Shown piece after piece: positions 44,762-53,075 of a stretch of 64,000 nucleotides of DNA (position 1 is the stretch's first letter; each line of letters begins with the position of its first letter). The notes beneath the pieces were generated by a model. The model worked only from the letters and a program-made list of their open reading frames with translations, did no database searches and was not told the DNA's origin. This DNA comes from Gloeothece verrucosa PCC 7822 (GTDB taxonomy: Bacteria; Cyanobacteriota; Cyanobacteriia; Cyanobacteriales; Microcystaceae), in the NCBI RefSeq assembly GCF_000147335.1, contig NC_014501.1:4108001-4172000 (forward strand). Direction: 5' to 3'. The position numbers and the translations under genes were made by a program.

Positions 44762-45970
44762 ATGAGCATGAGTAAATCTTTCAAACAATTAGCTGTTTCT
44801 CTAAGTTTATTGGCAGTAGGTACGGGTTTGGGGGTTTTAGGAAGCCAGTATTTAATCAACCCAAAAACCACCTCGGCACAAGATACTTCCAAAAAGTTAG
44901 TCCCGGTTGTGCTGCCGTCGTTTGCTATCTCTTCGGATTCGCCTTCGAGTGAAAATTTGAATTTTATTGCTAAGGCCGTGCAAAAGGTGGGAGCCGCCGT
45001 AGTGCGTATTGATGCGGCTAGGGAAGTGGCGCAACAAGTGCCTGAAGGCTTTGAACATCCCCTATTTCGCCATTTTTTCGGCAATGAGGCTCCTATGCCT
45101 AAAGAATATGTAGAACGCGGCACAGGTTCAGGTTTTATCATAAGCTCTGATGGAGAACTCCTCACCAATGCTCATGTGGTAGAAGGTGCTACTCAGGTAA
45201 AAGTGACCCTCAAAAATGGCCAAACTTATGATGGTAAAGTGGTGGGAATCGATGATATGACCGATGTGGCGGTGGTGAAAATTCAAGCCAACAATTTGCC
45301 TACCGTCAGTTTAGGAAAAGCTGAAACGCTTCAACCCGGAGAATGGGCCATCGCTATTGGCAATCCCCTAGGATTAGATAATACTGTAACCGTAGGGATT
45401 ATTAGTGCTTTAGGTCGTACCAGTAGTGAGGTGGGTGTTCCTGACAAACGGGTGCGATTTATTCAAACTGATGCCGCCATTAATCCGGGTAATTCTGGGG
45501 GACCTTTATTGAATGCTTCTGGAGAAGTGGTGGGAATTAATACAGCTATTCGAGCTAATGCTCAAGGTTTGGGTTTTGCTATTCCCATTGAAACGGCTAC
45601 CAGGGTCGCTAAACAACTATTTACTAAGGGAAAAGCTGAACATCCCTATTTAGGCATTCATATGGTTACTTTGACACCCGAGTTAGTGGAACAGATTAAT
45701 AAAAGTGATGAGTTGAAAATAAAAGTTACTCAAGACAAAGGAGTATTAGTCATTCGAGTGGTGGAGAATTCTCCGGCACAACAAGCCGGCTTTAAAATGG
45801 GTGATATTATCGAAGAAGTGGCCGGTCAACCTGTTAAAACATCTACCGAAGTACAAGAACAAGTGGAAAGCAGTACCATCGGACAAACTTTAGAAGTTAC
45901 AATCAACCGTCAAGGATCAACAAAAATTCTCGCTGTTCGTCCAGGCAGTTTTCCCTCTGAAGCTAAATAG
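44762..45970 (+). CDS. htrA: HtrA/DegP-type serine protease (HhoA/HhoB family)
   Basis: Envelope quality-control protease. An N-terminal hydrophobic segment (LAVSLSLLAVGTGLGVLGSQYL, within residues 9-30) is a signal or anchor. The trypsin-like domain holds His138 (TNAHVV), Asp168 (MTDVAVV) and Ser245 (GNSGGP). One C-terminal PDZ domain (about 290-390) with PYLGIHM and VVENSPAQQAGF completes the family layout. The ATG used here is 42 bases inside a longer TTG-initiated frame; the shorter product has a normal export signal. Cyanobacteria have three such proteases and this one is nearest HhoA/HhoB in size. Confidence 0.92.
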   Translation: MSMSKSFKQLAVSLSLLAVGTGLGVLGSQYLINPKTTSAQDTSKKLVPVVLPSFAISSDSPSSENLNFIAKAVQKVGAAVVRIDAAREVAQQVPEGFEHPLFRHFFGNEAPMPKEYVERGTGSGFIISSDGELLTNAHVVEGATQVKVTLKNGQTYDGKVVGIDDMTDVAVVKIQANNLPTVSLGKAETLQPGEWAIAIGNPLGLDNTVTVGIISALGRTSSEVGVPDKRVRFIQTDAAINPGNSGGPLLNASGEVVGINTAIRANAQGLGFAIPIETATRVAKQLFTKGKAEHPYLGIHMVTLTPELVEQINKSDELKIKVTQDKGVLVIRVVENSPAQQAGFKMGDIIEEVAGQPVKTSTEVQEQVESSTIGQTLEVTINRQGSTKILAVRPGSFPSEAK

Positions 45971-46005
45971 TTTTGTTAATGATATAGTGTTTCAATAAAC
46001 TGGGT

Positions 46006-46908
46006 ATGAAAAAACTCTTAATTACTGGTGCGAGTGGTTTTCTCGGTGGGAATCTTGGCAAAATTGCCGCTTCTGAGTGGGATATTTATGGAACTTATTG
46101 CGCTCATCCTCTCACCCTCAAAGATGTTACCCTCATTCCTGTTGACTTAACAGATTTTCCGAGTCTTAAACAACTTTTTGCCGAGGTAAACCCAACCGCA
46201 GTTATTCATACTGCCGCCCAGTCTAAACCGAATTTTTGTCAACAGTATCCTGAGCAATCTTATCGTATTAATGTGACGGCTTCTCTAAATATAGCTGGCT
46301 TATGTGCTGATTATAATATCCCTTGTGTTTTTACCTCTACTGATCTGGTTTTTAACGGCTTAAACGCGCCCTATAAAGAAACTGATCCGGTTTCCCCCAT
46401 CAGTTATTATGGAGAACAAAAAGTTTTAGCTGAAGAGGGAATGAGAAAAATTTATCCTAAAACCGCCATTTGTCGAATGCCGTTAATGTTCGGTTTGTCT
46501 TCCCCTACGGCTGAAAGTTTTATTCAACCTTGGATTAAATCTCTTAACCAAGGCAAAGAAATAAATTTATTTATCGATGAATTTAGAACGCCGGTTAGTG
46601 GTTCAACGGCGGCTAGGGGACTTTTATTGGCTTTAGAAAAGGTTGCAGGAATATTGCATTTAGGAGGTGTGGAAAAAATTTCTCGTTATCAATTTGGGCT
46701 TTTAATGGCAGAGGTTCTACAACTTCCGATCGATCTGATTAAATCTTGTCGGCAAAAGGACCTTTCGTTCGCCGCACCAAGACCGGCTGATGTGTCTTTA
46801 GATAGTTCTCAGGCTTTGGCTTTAGGCTATAATCCTTTATCATTACGCGAAGAATTAGAAATTTTTAAAAATTCTCAGTCCACCCATGAACAGGAATCAG
46901 AGACTTGA
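46006..46908 (+). CDS. SDR-family NAD-dependent sugar reductase/epimerase (RmlD-like)
   Basis: An extended short-chain dehydrogenase of 300 residues. TGASGFLGGNL binds NAD(P), the catalytic Ser/Thr lies in FTSTDLVF and YYGEQKVLAE supplies Tyr and Lys. The closest family in layout is dTDP-4-dehydrorhamnose reductase (RmlD), with the short C-terminal substrate domain. Other rml genes are absent, so its sugar substrate is unclear. It starts 35 bases after the protease gene on the same strand. Confidence 0.88.
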   Translation: MKKLLITGASGFLGGNLGKIAASEWDIYGTYCAHPLTLKDVTLIPVDLTDFPSLKQLFAEVNPTAVIHTAAQSKPNFCQQYPEQSYRINVTASLNIAGLCADYNIPCVFTSTDLVFNGLNAPYKETDPVSPISYYGEQKVLAEEGMRKIYPKTAICRMPLMFGLSSPTAESFIQPWIKSLNQGKEINLFIDEFRTPVSGSTAARGLLLALEKVAGILHLGGVEKISRYQFGLLMAEVLQLPIDLIKSCRQKDLSFAAPRPADVSLDSSQALALGYNPLSLREELEIFKNSQSTHEQESET

Positions 46909-47108
46909 TGAAGTTTTATCAATAAACAATACAGGAAATGAAGAAAAGTTAAGATATTTATTTAAGTTAAAAGTTTTAAAAAAAAAGCTCTGCTGTATTA
47001 AAAGAGTCATTTAGAATAAAAATTAATTGAGAAAAATAAAATTAAAATTCTCAAGGCAATCTCTACAAATTCGAGTTTCTTGTCGTGTTCAATTGAGGAA
47101 CGATTGCT

Positions 47109-48206
47109 ATGAGTAGTGTCATTCAAGGTCGTCGTGAACTAGACATTGGTGATAGTTGGGAACTGTTTTGCCAATGGATAACCAGTACAAATAATCGCAT
47201 ATATGTAGGCTGGTTCGGCATTTTGATGATTCCTGTCCTTTTTGCGGCTGCCGCTTGCTTTGTGATTGCTTTTGTCGCTGCGCCTCCGGTAGATATGGAA
47301 GGGATACGGGAACCCATTTTTGGCTCTTTGTTGAGCGGCAATAATCTGATTAGTGCTGCGGTTATTCCCAGTTCGGCAGCGATCGGGTTACATTTTTATC
47401 CGATTTGGGATGCGGCTTCTATTGATGAATGGCTATATAACGGCGGCCCTTATCAATTAATTATTTTACATTTCCTGATCGGAATTTGGTGCTATTTAGG
47501 CCGTTTATGGGAATTAAGCTATCGTTTAGGGATGCGTCCCTGGATTGCTGTAGCTTATTCTGCGCCAGTTGCGGCGGCAAGTGCAATTTTCTTAGTTTAT
47601 CCTATCGGTCAAGGCAGTTTTTCTGAAGGAATGCCTTTAGGGATTAGCGGCACTTTTCACTTTATGTTAGCGTTTCAGGCTGACCATAATATATTAATGC
47701 ACCCGTTACATATGTTAGGGGTAGCCGGAATTTTTGGCGGTGCCTTACTCTCGTCTGTACATGGCTCTTTAGTGTCTTCGAGTTTAATTAAAGAAACCAC
47801 TGAACAAGAGTGCGGAACGAGTTCCGCACCCCAGTCCATTAACCAAGGCTACAGATTTGGTCAGCAAGAAACCACTTATAATTTAGTGGCTGGACATCAA
47901 GGTTATTTAGGTCGTCTTCTCTTCCCTGGACTGGGTTTGCGTAATAGCCGCTCGATTCACTTTTTGATAGCGGCGGTTCCGGTGGTGGGAATTTGGTTTG
48001 CTACCTTAGCGGTGGGAGTTATGGCCTTTAATCTCAATGGCTTCAATTTTAATCAATCTGTCATCGATAGTCAGGGACATCCAATTTATACTGATGCAGA
48101 TTTGCTCAACCGAGCTAATTTAGGACTTAGAGCGATGCACTCCCCTAATGCTCATCATTTTCCTCTAACGTTAGCAGGTGGAGAACCTGTGATTGTTAAC
48201 AGTTAA
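47109..48206 (+). CDS. psbA: Divergent photosystem II D1 protein (rogue/sentinel-type PsbA)
   Basis: A D1 homologue of 365 residues (canonical about 360) with the five-helix layout. Yz is kept (Tyr164, canonical 161), as are the chlorophyll ligand His201 (198), iron ligands His218 and His275-type, and His at canonical 332 and 337. Manganese-cluster ligands are altered: canonical Asp170 is Glu173, Glu189 is Asp192, Glu333 is Ser and Asp342 is Thr. Canonical Gln/Glu130 is Leu133 and Ser264 of the QB site is Gly. An eight-residue insertion after TTE (about 234-246) falls in the stromal DE loop. The C-terminus is short ([10 protein letters not shown]). Rogue/sentinel D1 forms are reported to be made at night in unicellular nitrogen fixers and to give PSII unable to oxidise water; this fits that class, not the far-red ChlF type, because the ChlF QD pair is absent. 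Confidence 0.93.
   Translation: MSSVIQGRRELDIGDSWELFCQWITSTNNRIYVGWFGILMIPVLFAAAACFVIAFVAAPPVDMEGIREPIFGSLLSGNNLISAAVIPSSAAIGLHFYPIWDAASIDEWLYNGGPYQLIILHFLIGIWCYLGRLWELSYRLGMRPWIAVAYSAPVAAASAIFLVYPIGQGSFSEGMPLGISGTFHFMLAFQADHNILMHPLHMLGVAGIFGGALLSSVHGSLVSSSLIKETTEQECGTSSAPQSINQGYRFGQQETTYNLVAGHQGYLGRLLFPGLGLRNSRSIHFLIAAVPVVGIWFATLAVGVMAFNLNGFNFNQSVIDSQGHPIYTDADLLNRANLGLRAMHSPNAHHFPLTLAGGEPVIVNS
47810..47829. repeat. 20-bp palindrome inserted in frame in psbA
   Basis: GTGCGGAACGAGTTCCGCAC is a perfect inverted repeat around GA and encodes part of the extra residues CGTSSA in the D1 DE loop. A near-identical copy stands in an intergenic region at 62376-62395, which marks it as a dispersed repeat rather than conserved D1 coding sequence. 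Confidence 0.8.
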
Positions 48207-48246
48207 CCGTTATCGGTGAACAATTTTTGTTGACAATGTTGTAATC

Positions 48247-48278
48247 AGGGTTCCAAAAAGCGGAACCCTTTTTTTTTG
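48247..48278 (+). terminator. Intrinsic terminator of psbA
   Basis: AGGGTTCC (48247-48254) and GGAACCCT (48262-48269) form a perfect eight-base stem with a seven-base loop, followed by nine consecutive T. It is about 40 bases after the psbA stop, so the gene is monocistronic. Confidence 0.9.
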
Positions 48279-48328
48279 CTCTGGTCTACACTCTTAGATG
48301 AGTCGTTAAATTTTATCAACCCTCATTT

Positions 48329-49063
48329 ATGCTGCCAACTCTCGTAGAAAACCCTAAAACCTTTTCTGTATTGAATTTACCCGTTCATCTTCTGGATAAC
48401 TATACAGCTTGGTTGCTCAAGCGCCTAGAGAATAAACAAGGGACTCACGTTGTGACTCTCAATGCCGAAATGGCAATCTTAGCTCAACAAGACCCAACAG
48501 TAGCGCAAATCATTGAACAAGCGGATTTAGTCATTCCTGATGGAGCCGGGATTATTTTTTATCTTCGTTTACGAGGTCAAAAACAGCAACGGTGTCCAGG
48601 AATTGAATTAGCTCAATCTCTTGTGCAACAAATCGGAGAACTAGGACAACCTTGTTCCATTGCTTTTTATGGGGGTAAGCCGGGAATTCCCGAGAAAGCG
48701 GCTCAAATCTGGCAACAAAAATTGCCCAAACTTTCCCTGTTGAGCAATCATGGATATCTCAATGAAGAAGAACAACAACAGTGGCAAACCACTTTACAGC
48801 AAAAACAACCGAAGCTAATTTTAGTCGGTTTAGGGGTTCCACGTCAGGAATTGTGGATTCAGCAACATCGTTATTTATGTCCTGATGCTATTTGGATTGG
48901 TGTTGGAGGCAGTTTTGATATTTGGTCAGGAAACAAAACTCGCGCACCGCTATGGTTACAGAAGTCAAATTTAGAATGGCTTTATCGGTTATATCAGGAA
49001 CCTTGGCGTTGGCGGCGGATGTTAGCTTTACCTGAGTTTTTCTGGCAGTCTTTGAAATTTTAA
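48329..49063 (+). CDS. WecG/TagA/CpsF-family glycosyltransferase (GT26)
   Basis: GT26 enzymes add N-acetylmannosamine-type sugars to lipid-linked intermediates of teichoic acid, enterobacterial common antigen or exopolysaccharide. The 244-residue protein has VTLNAEMAILAQQD, the catalytic-region DLVIPDGAGIIFYLR, and the C-terminal WIGVGGSFDIWSGNKTRAP. No membrane helix is seen; the basic C-terminus (PWRWRRMLALPEF) likely binds the membrane surface. It stands alone between psbA and the DUF928 gene. Confidence 0.92.
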   Translation: MLPTLVENPKTFSVLNLPVHLLDNYTAWLLKRLENKQGTHVVTLNAEMAILAQQDPTVAQIIEQADLVIPDGAGIIFYLRLRGQKQQRCPGIELAQSLVQQIGELGQPCSIAFYGGKPGIPEKAAQIWQQKLPKLSLLSNHGYLNEEEQQQWQTTLQQKQPKLILVGLGVPRQELWIQQHRYLCPDAIWIGVGGSFDIWSGNKTRAPLWLQKSNLEWLYRLYQEPWRWRRMLALPEFFWQSLKF

Positions 49064-49079
49064 CGGTCGCTCGGCACAA

Positions 49080-49895
49080 CTAGATGGGACGGTAAGTGAT
49101 CTTGTCCGATAATCTTGTGTTAAAACTCCATTGCGGTTGAGAAATTTGGTTAATTAACGGTTCATTAGCCACCATATTTAAATCTATTGCTCCTAGAAGT
49201 CCTGTCCACATCTGAGCAATGGCTGGATCATCAGGATGACTTCGTTTTAATTCGGCTAAAGTATAGAGGGCTTCATGCCAGAGATTATGTTGTTGATATA
49301 ACTGTACTCGTTCTAGCGGTGTAGAAGAAGCTAGTTGAGAGGCCAGGGCCGTTTCTAGAGGTCTATGACGTAGCCATCCTTCTACTACCTCATCATGGGA
49401 GCGATCACGGGAATCATAAATAATAGATAGATACCAATGATAATTTTGCTCGGTTTTCAATCCTTGAAAGCTTTGTGACTTGGGAATGGTAAAGCTAATA
49501 ATGCCGCCTTGGCCACTGCTGGTAAAGCTGGCTTGGGATACTGATTGGTCTTGCTCGTTGCGTAAGATAAACTCTACCTGTATTTTTTCATAATTCCCAA
49601 TGGCAGGAATATAAAAGAGTAATGTGGGTGTAACAGAAGAGGTGATGACTAATTGTTCAGGAATTAAAGCGATCAAGGAAGGACAGGGCAGCGATGAGCC
49701 ATTTAAAGAGGTTGCTTGAGCTTGGATACATTCCCCTCGGGTTCCTCCTCCTACTCGTCGCACGGGAAAAATATGAGAAGAATTATTGCTGTTGTTAGCT
49801 CTGACTTGCTCGGCTAAGGGCAACTCAGCACAACTCAAGAATAAAGCTAAATTGATGAGTGTTAAAAGCTTATAGGGTTTGAGAGTTTTAAACAT
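49080..49895 (-). CDS. DUF928 exported protein
   Basis: The 271-residue product has a signal peptide (LLTLINLALFLSCAELPLA, about 10-28) and the DUF928 domain. Family marks are RRVGGGTRGEC near 46-56, PCPSLIALIPE, and the C-terminal helical part HNLWHEALYTLAELKRSHPDD. DUF928 is nearly confined to cyanobacteria, occurs in the periplasm, and is often encoded beside CHASE2-domain sensors, as here; a role as partner of the CHASE2 sensor is inference. Confidence 0.88.
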   Translation of the reverse strand: MFKTLKPYKLLTLINLALFLSCAELPLAEQVRANNSNNSSHIFPVRRVGGGTRGECIQAQATSLNGSSLPCPSLIALIPEQLVITSSVTPTLLFYIPAIGNYEKIQVEFILRNEQDQSVSQASFTSSGQGGIISFTIPKSQSFQGLKTEQNYHWYLSIIYDSRDRSHDEVVEGWLRHRPLETALASQLASSTPLERVQLYQQHNLWHEALYTLAELKRSHPDDPAIAQMWTGLLGAIDLNMVANEPLINQISQPQWSFNTRLSDKITYRPI

Positions 49896-50350
49896 AATAA
49901 TTTTCCTTTATCTTAGGTGATTGTATAGTCTTAGAGCTTCTAACTCATAGTTAAGCCACCTAATCAAATATACTTTTATATATTTATTATACGTTGAATT
50001 AAGCACATTTGCATAGGTTTTTTTTTCTAGAAAACTCGGTTTGAATTACGTAGTTTTACGGAGACCTATTAATTTTTTTACCTTTTCCAAACGTTCTTTA
50101 AGTAAATTCTTTGCCCGAAAAACCGCAAGGTCAATAAAACACCTCAGAGTTCAAATAGATTTGTTATTTTAGTAATAGAGCTACTGTCAACAAAAATGCC
50201 GCTCAGCAACCAAAGCCAAAAAAAATTAATAGCAGGGCTTCTTCTGAGGGCATTATGATAGAGACTATAGTCATTTTTGGCTCTTGAGCCTCGGAGAGCG
50301 GTTTCGAGAATCTTGACCATAAGAAAGCCAGCTAGTTCAACACAATTACA
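49896..50350. other. Divergent intergenic region without a recognised gene
   Basis: The 455-base gap between the DUF928 and CHASE2 genes is AT-rich in its first half. No RNA gene or strong hairpin was recognised. A 58-to-78-codon frame on the minus strand inside it (up to 50380) looks non-coding. The promoters of both divergent genes must lie here. Confidence 0.5.
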
Positions 50351-52930
50351 GTGAAAGTTAAGCTTCCCCAAAAAATACAATCTTTAGTGGCTATAGCCAC
50401 AGTTTCTTGGCAAAAAGCAGGAATTGAAACTCAGACCAAATTGTCTCAAGTTTCTTTTACTGTTTTAGCAAGTTTAGTGGTTACGGGGATTATCATCGGC
50501 ATGAGGCAGGCAAAAATTTTAGAATCCCTAGAGCTACAGAGCTATGATCAGATGGTCACTTTATCACCTCAATCCCCGCCTGATCCCCGCTTGCTGATTG
50601 TAGAGATCACAGAAAAAGATATTCGAGACCAAAAAACATGGCCATTAACTGATCAAACAATCGCCAAACTGCTCGGAAATCTACAACAATATCAGCCTAA
50701 AGTTATTGGTCTAGATTTATTTCGAGATGTGCCTCACCCTCCTGGAGAAGCGGCTCTTAAAGAGGCTTTGGCAAAAGATAATATCATTGGTCTATATAAA
50801 GCTGGTGATAAAGGCAATTATGAATTGCCGCCGCCTGATGGGGTAACAGAAGACCGCATTGCTTTTGCTGATTTGCCCATAGATTTTGATAATGTATTGC
50901 GCCGCTATTTACTTTATGTGCAGTCAGATCAACAACAATTTTATTCCTTTGCTCTAAAAGTAGCTTTAAAATATTTAAACTCACAGCATCCCTTTCAAGT
51001 TGATGCTGACTCATTCCAAATCGGTTCAACAGTATTCCCAAGTTTAAAAGCCGATTCCGGAGGATATCAGATGAGTCCTGATGAAGCTGTTGGAACGCAA
51101 ATTTTACTAAAATACCGTTCAAATAATGGTAAAGATACTAACCGTAATATAGCTCAGAAAATTTCTTTAACTGATGTCCTCTCAGGGAAAATCGAGCCGC
51201 ATTGGGTCAAAGATAAAATAGTTTTGATTGGTACTACCGCCCCCAGTGCAAAAGACCTATTTGCCACGCCTTATAGTAAGAGCGAGAAAAACGATTACTT
51301 TATGCCTGGGGTAGTCATTCATGCTCAAATGGTTAGCCAAATTCTCAGCACAGTTTTAGATAATCAGCACCAATTTTGGTTTTTCCCTGAGTGGGGAGAA
51401 TTTGTCTGGATTTGGTTTTGGTCTTTGATAGGTGGTCTAATCGTTTGGCGTTTAAATTCCCCCATATACTTTATGGGAACAGGTTTAATTGCTATCGGTG
51501 GATTGTGGGGCATCGGTTTTTTAGTATTTAGCATTTCAGGTTGGATTCCGGTTATTCCTCCCATTTTCGGCTTAGTTAGTACAGGAATATTCGTTTTAAT
51601 TTCTAAATTTTTCTCAAATTTTTATTATGATAATTTAACTTATCTTCCGAATCGGAGATTATTTATTAAAAAACTTCAGCGAAGTAACCCTCGCCAAAAA
51701 TCTGACTATAAACAATTAATTGCCATCTATTTACTCGATCTTGATAGTTTTAAAATGATTAATGAAGGATTGGGACATGAGGCAGGAGATTATGTGCTAC
51801 GAGAAATAGCCCAGCGACTTCAAACACAAGTGAATAATAAAGAGCAACTCGCTCGCGTAGAAGGAGATAAATTTGCCTTATGGTTAAATTCTTTGGTTGA
51901 TATCGATGAAGCGGCTCAAATTGCCAAGGATTTGCAAAAACTCTTAACACAGCCTTTTTACTGGCAGGGTCAAGAAATTTATACCAGCGTAAGTATTGGT
52001 ATTGCTTACACTCGTAGGGGAGACAATTTTAAGGCAGAAGAATTACTGCGAGATGCTAACAGCGCGATGTATAAAGCTAAACATATAGGAAAAGATCGTT
52101 ATGAGATGTTTGCTACAGGAATGCGTGAACCTGTGGTGCAACGTTTACAGATAGAAAGTGATTTGCGGCGCGGACTAAAAGATAGCGAATTTCAATTATT
52201 TTATCAACCGATAGTTTCTCTAAAAACTGGGAAAATAGCCGGAGTAGAAGCTTTAGTACGATGGAACTCTTTGAAGCGAGGATTTATTTCACCCGGAGAT
52301 TTTATTCCTATTGCTGAAGAGACCGGATTAATTATTCCTCTGGGAGAATGGATTTTACAAGAGGCTTGTCGTCAGATGCAAGAATGGCACCTACAATTTC
52401 CTCAAAACCCACCTTTAATGATTAGTGTCAATCTTTCTAGCCGCCAGTTTTCTCAACCGAATTTAGTGCAACAGGTTCAATTTATTTTAGACAAAATCAA
52501 TTTAGATCGTAAAAGTTTAAAATTAGAGATTACAGAAAGTATGATGATGAATGACGTGGAAGCCGCCATCGAGTTACTCAAGCGGCTAAAAGATTTAGGG
52601 TTAAGATTGAGCATTGATGATTTTGGCACCGGTTACTCTAACTTGAGTTATCTCCATCGTTTTCCGGTGGATACTCTAAAAGTTGATCAATCTTTTGTTC
52701 GTCGTATGAATAGCGGAGAAAGTCATGATAGGTATGCTCAAATTGTGCGAACTGTGATTATGTTAGGGCATAATCTCGAGTTAGATGTTATTGCTGAAGG
52801 CATAGAAACAGAAGAACAAATGAAAATTCTGCAATCTCTCGGTTGTGAATATGGGCAGGGTTATTTCTTTGCTAAACCGCTTCCTAGTGAACAATTAGCG
52901 GCTTTATTAGCTAAAAATCCTAAGTGGTAA
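50351..52930 (+). CDS. CHASE2-GGDEF-EAL membrane sensor
   Basis: An N-terminal helix (VLASLVVTGIIIGMR, about 34-48) leads to a periplasmic CHASE2 sensory domain (about 55-330) and three helices (about 345-425; WIWFWSLIGGLIVWRL onward). The cytosolic half has GGDEF (430-590) and EAL (600-850) domains. The GGDEF signature is degenerate (EGDKF), so cyclase activity is unlikely. The EAL site appears complete (VEALVRW, LEITES, DDFGTGYSN, AEGIE), so c-di-GMP hydrolysis gated by the CHASE2 domain is the likely output. The start is GTG without a clear ribosome site. Divergent from DUF928, a recurrent neighbour of CHASE2 genes. Confidence 0.92.
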   Translation: MKVKLPQKIQSLVAIATVSWQKAGIETQTKLSQVSFTVLASLVVTGIIIGMRQAKILESLELQSYDQMVTLSPQSPPDPRLLIVEITEKDIRDQKTWPLTDQTIAKLLGNLQQYQPKVIGLDLFRDVPHPPGEAALKEALAKDNIIGLYKAGDKGNYELPPPDGVTEDRIAFADLPIDFDNVLRRYLLYVQSDQQQFYSFALKVALKYLNSQHPFQVDADSFQIGSTVFPSLKADSGGYQMSPDEAVGTQILLKYRSNNGKDTNRNIAQKISLTDVLSGKIEPHWVKDKIVLIGTTAPSAKDLFATPYSKSEKNDYFMPGVVIHAQMVSQILSTVLDNQHQFWFFPEWGEFVWIWFWSLIGGLIVWRLNSPIYFMGTGLIAIGGLWGIGFLVFSISGWIPVIPPIFGLVSTGIFVLISKFFSNFYYDNLTYLPNRRLFIKKLQRSNPRQKSDYKQLIAIYLLDLDSFKMINEGLGHEAGDYVLREIAQRLQTQVNNKEQLARVEGDKFALWLNSLVDIDEAAQIAKDLQKLLTQPFYWQGQEIYTSVSIGIAYTRRGDNFKAEELLRDANSAMYKAKHIGKDRYEMFATGMREPVVQRLQIESDLRRGLKDSEFQLFYQPIVSLKTGKIAGVEALVRWNSLKRGFISPGDFIPIAEETGLIIPLGEWILQEACRQMQEWHLQFPQNPPLMISVNLSSRQFSQPNLVQQVQFILDKINLDRKSLKLEITESMMMNDVEAAIELLKRLKDLGLRLSIDDFGTGYSNLSYLHRFPVDTLKVDQSFVRRMNSGESHDRYAQIVRTVIMLGHNLELDVIAEGIETEEQMKILQSLGCEYGQGYFFAKPLPSEQLAALLAKNPKW

Positions 52931-52962
52931 AAAATCTAACTAAAATTGCCTCTGAATCTAAC

Positions 52963-53074
52963 TATTTAGACATCAATAGTGTGGAATTTATTTTGAAGAA
53001 AAAAGAGCTTTGTTAAGAAATGTAACATTCTTGAAAGCCTTTTCTGTCCTCTTTTTCAAGCATGAGTTTAACTG
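52963..53074 (+). mobile_element. Decayed MITE, copy 3
   Basis: Matches copy 2 in TAACTAT(C/T)T(G/A)GACATCAATA at the left and in the AAATGTAAC and TTGAAAGCCT blocks, but the right end has drifted and stops next to the stop codon of the HetZ-family gene. It is the oldest-looking of the three copies. Confidence 0.6.
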
Positions 53075-53075
53075 C

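Noticed and set aside
47109..48206. Identity as ChlF (far-red chlorophyll f synthase, super-rogue D1)
   Set aside because: ChlF carries a Gln-Asp pair at canonical 130-131; here those positions are Leu-Trp. Several water-oxidation histidines are also retained.
50144..50380. 78-codon minus-strand frame upstream of the CHASE2 gene
   Set aside because: It runs into the divergent gene's start, has no ribosome site and resembles no family; more likely spacer or an old remnant.
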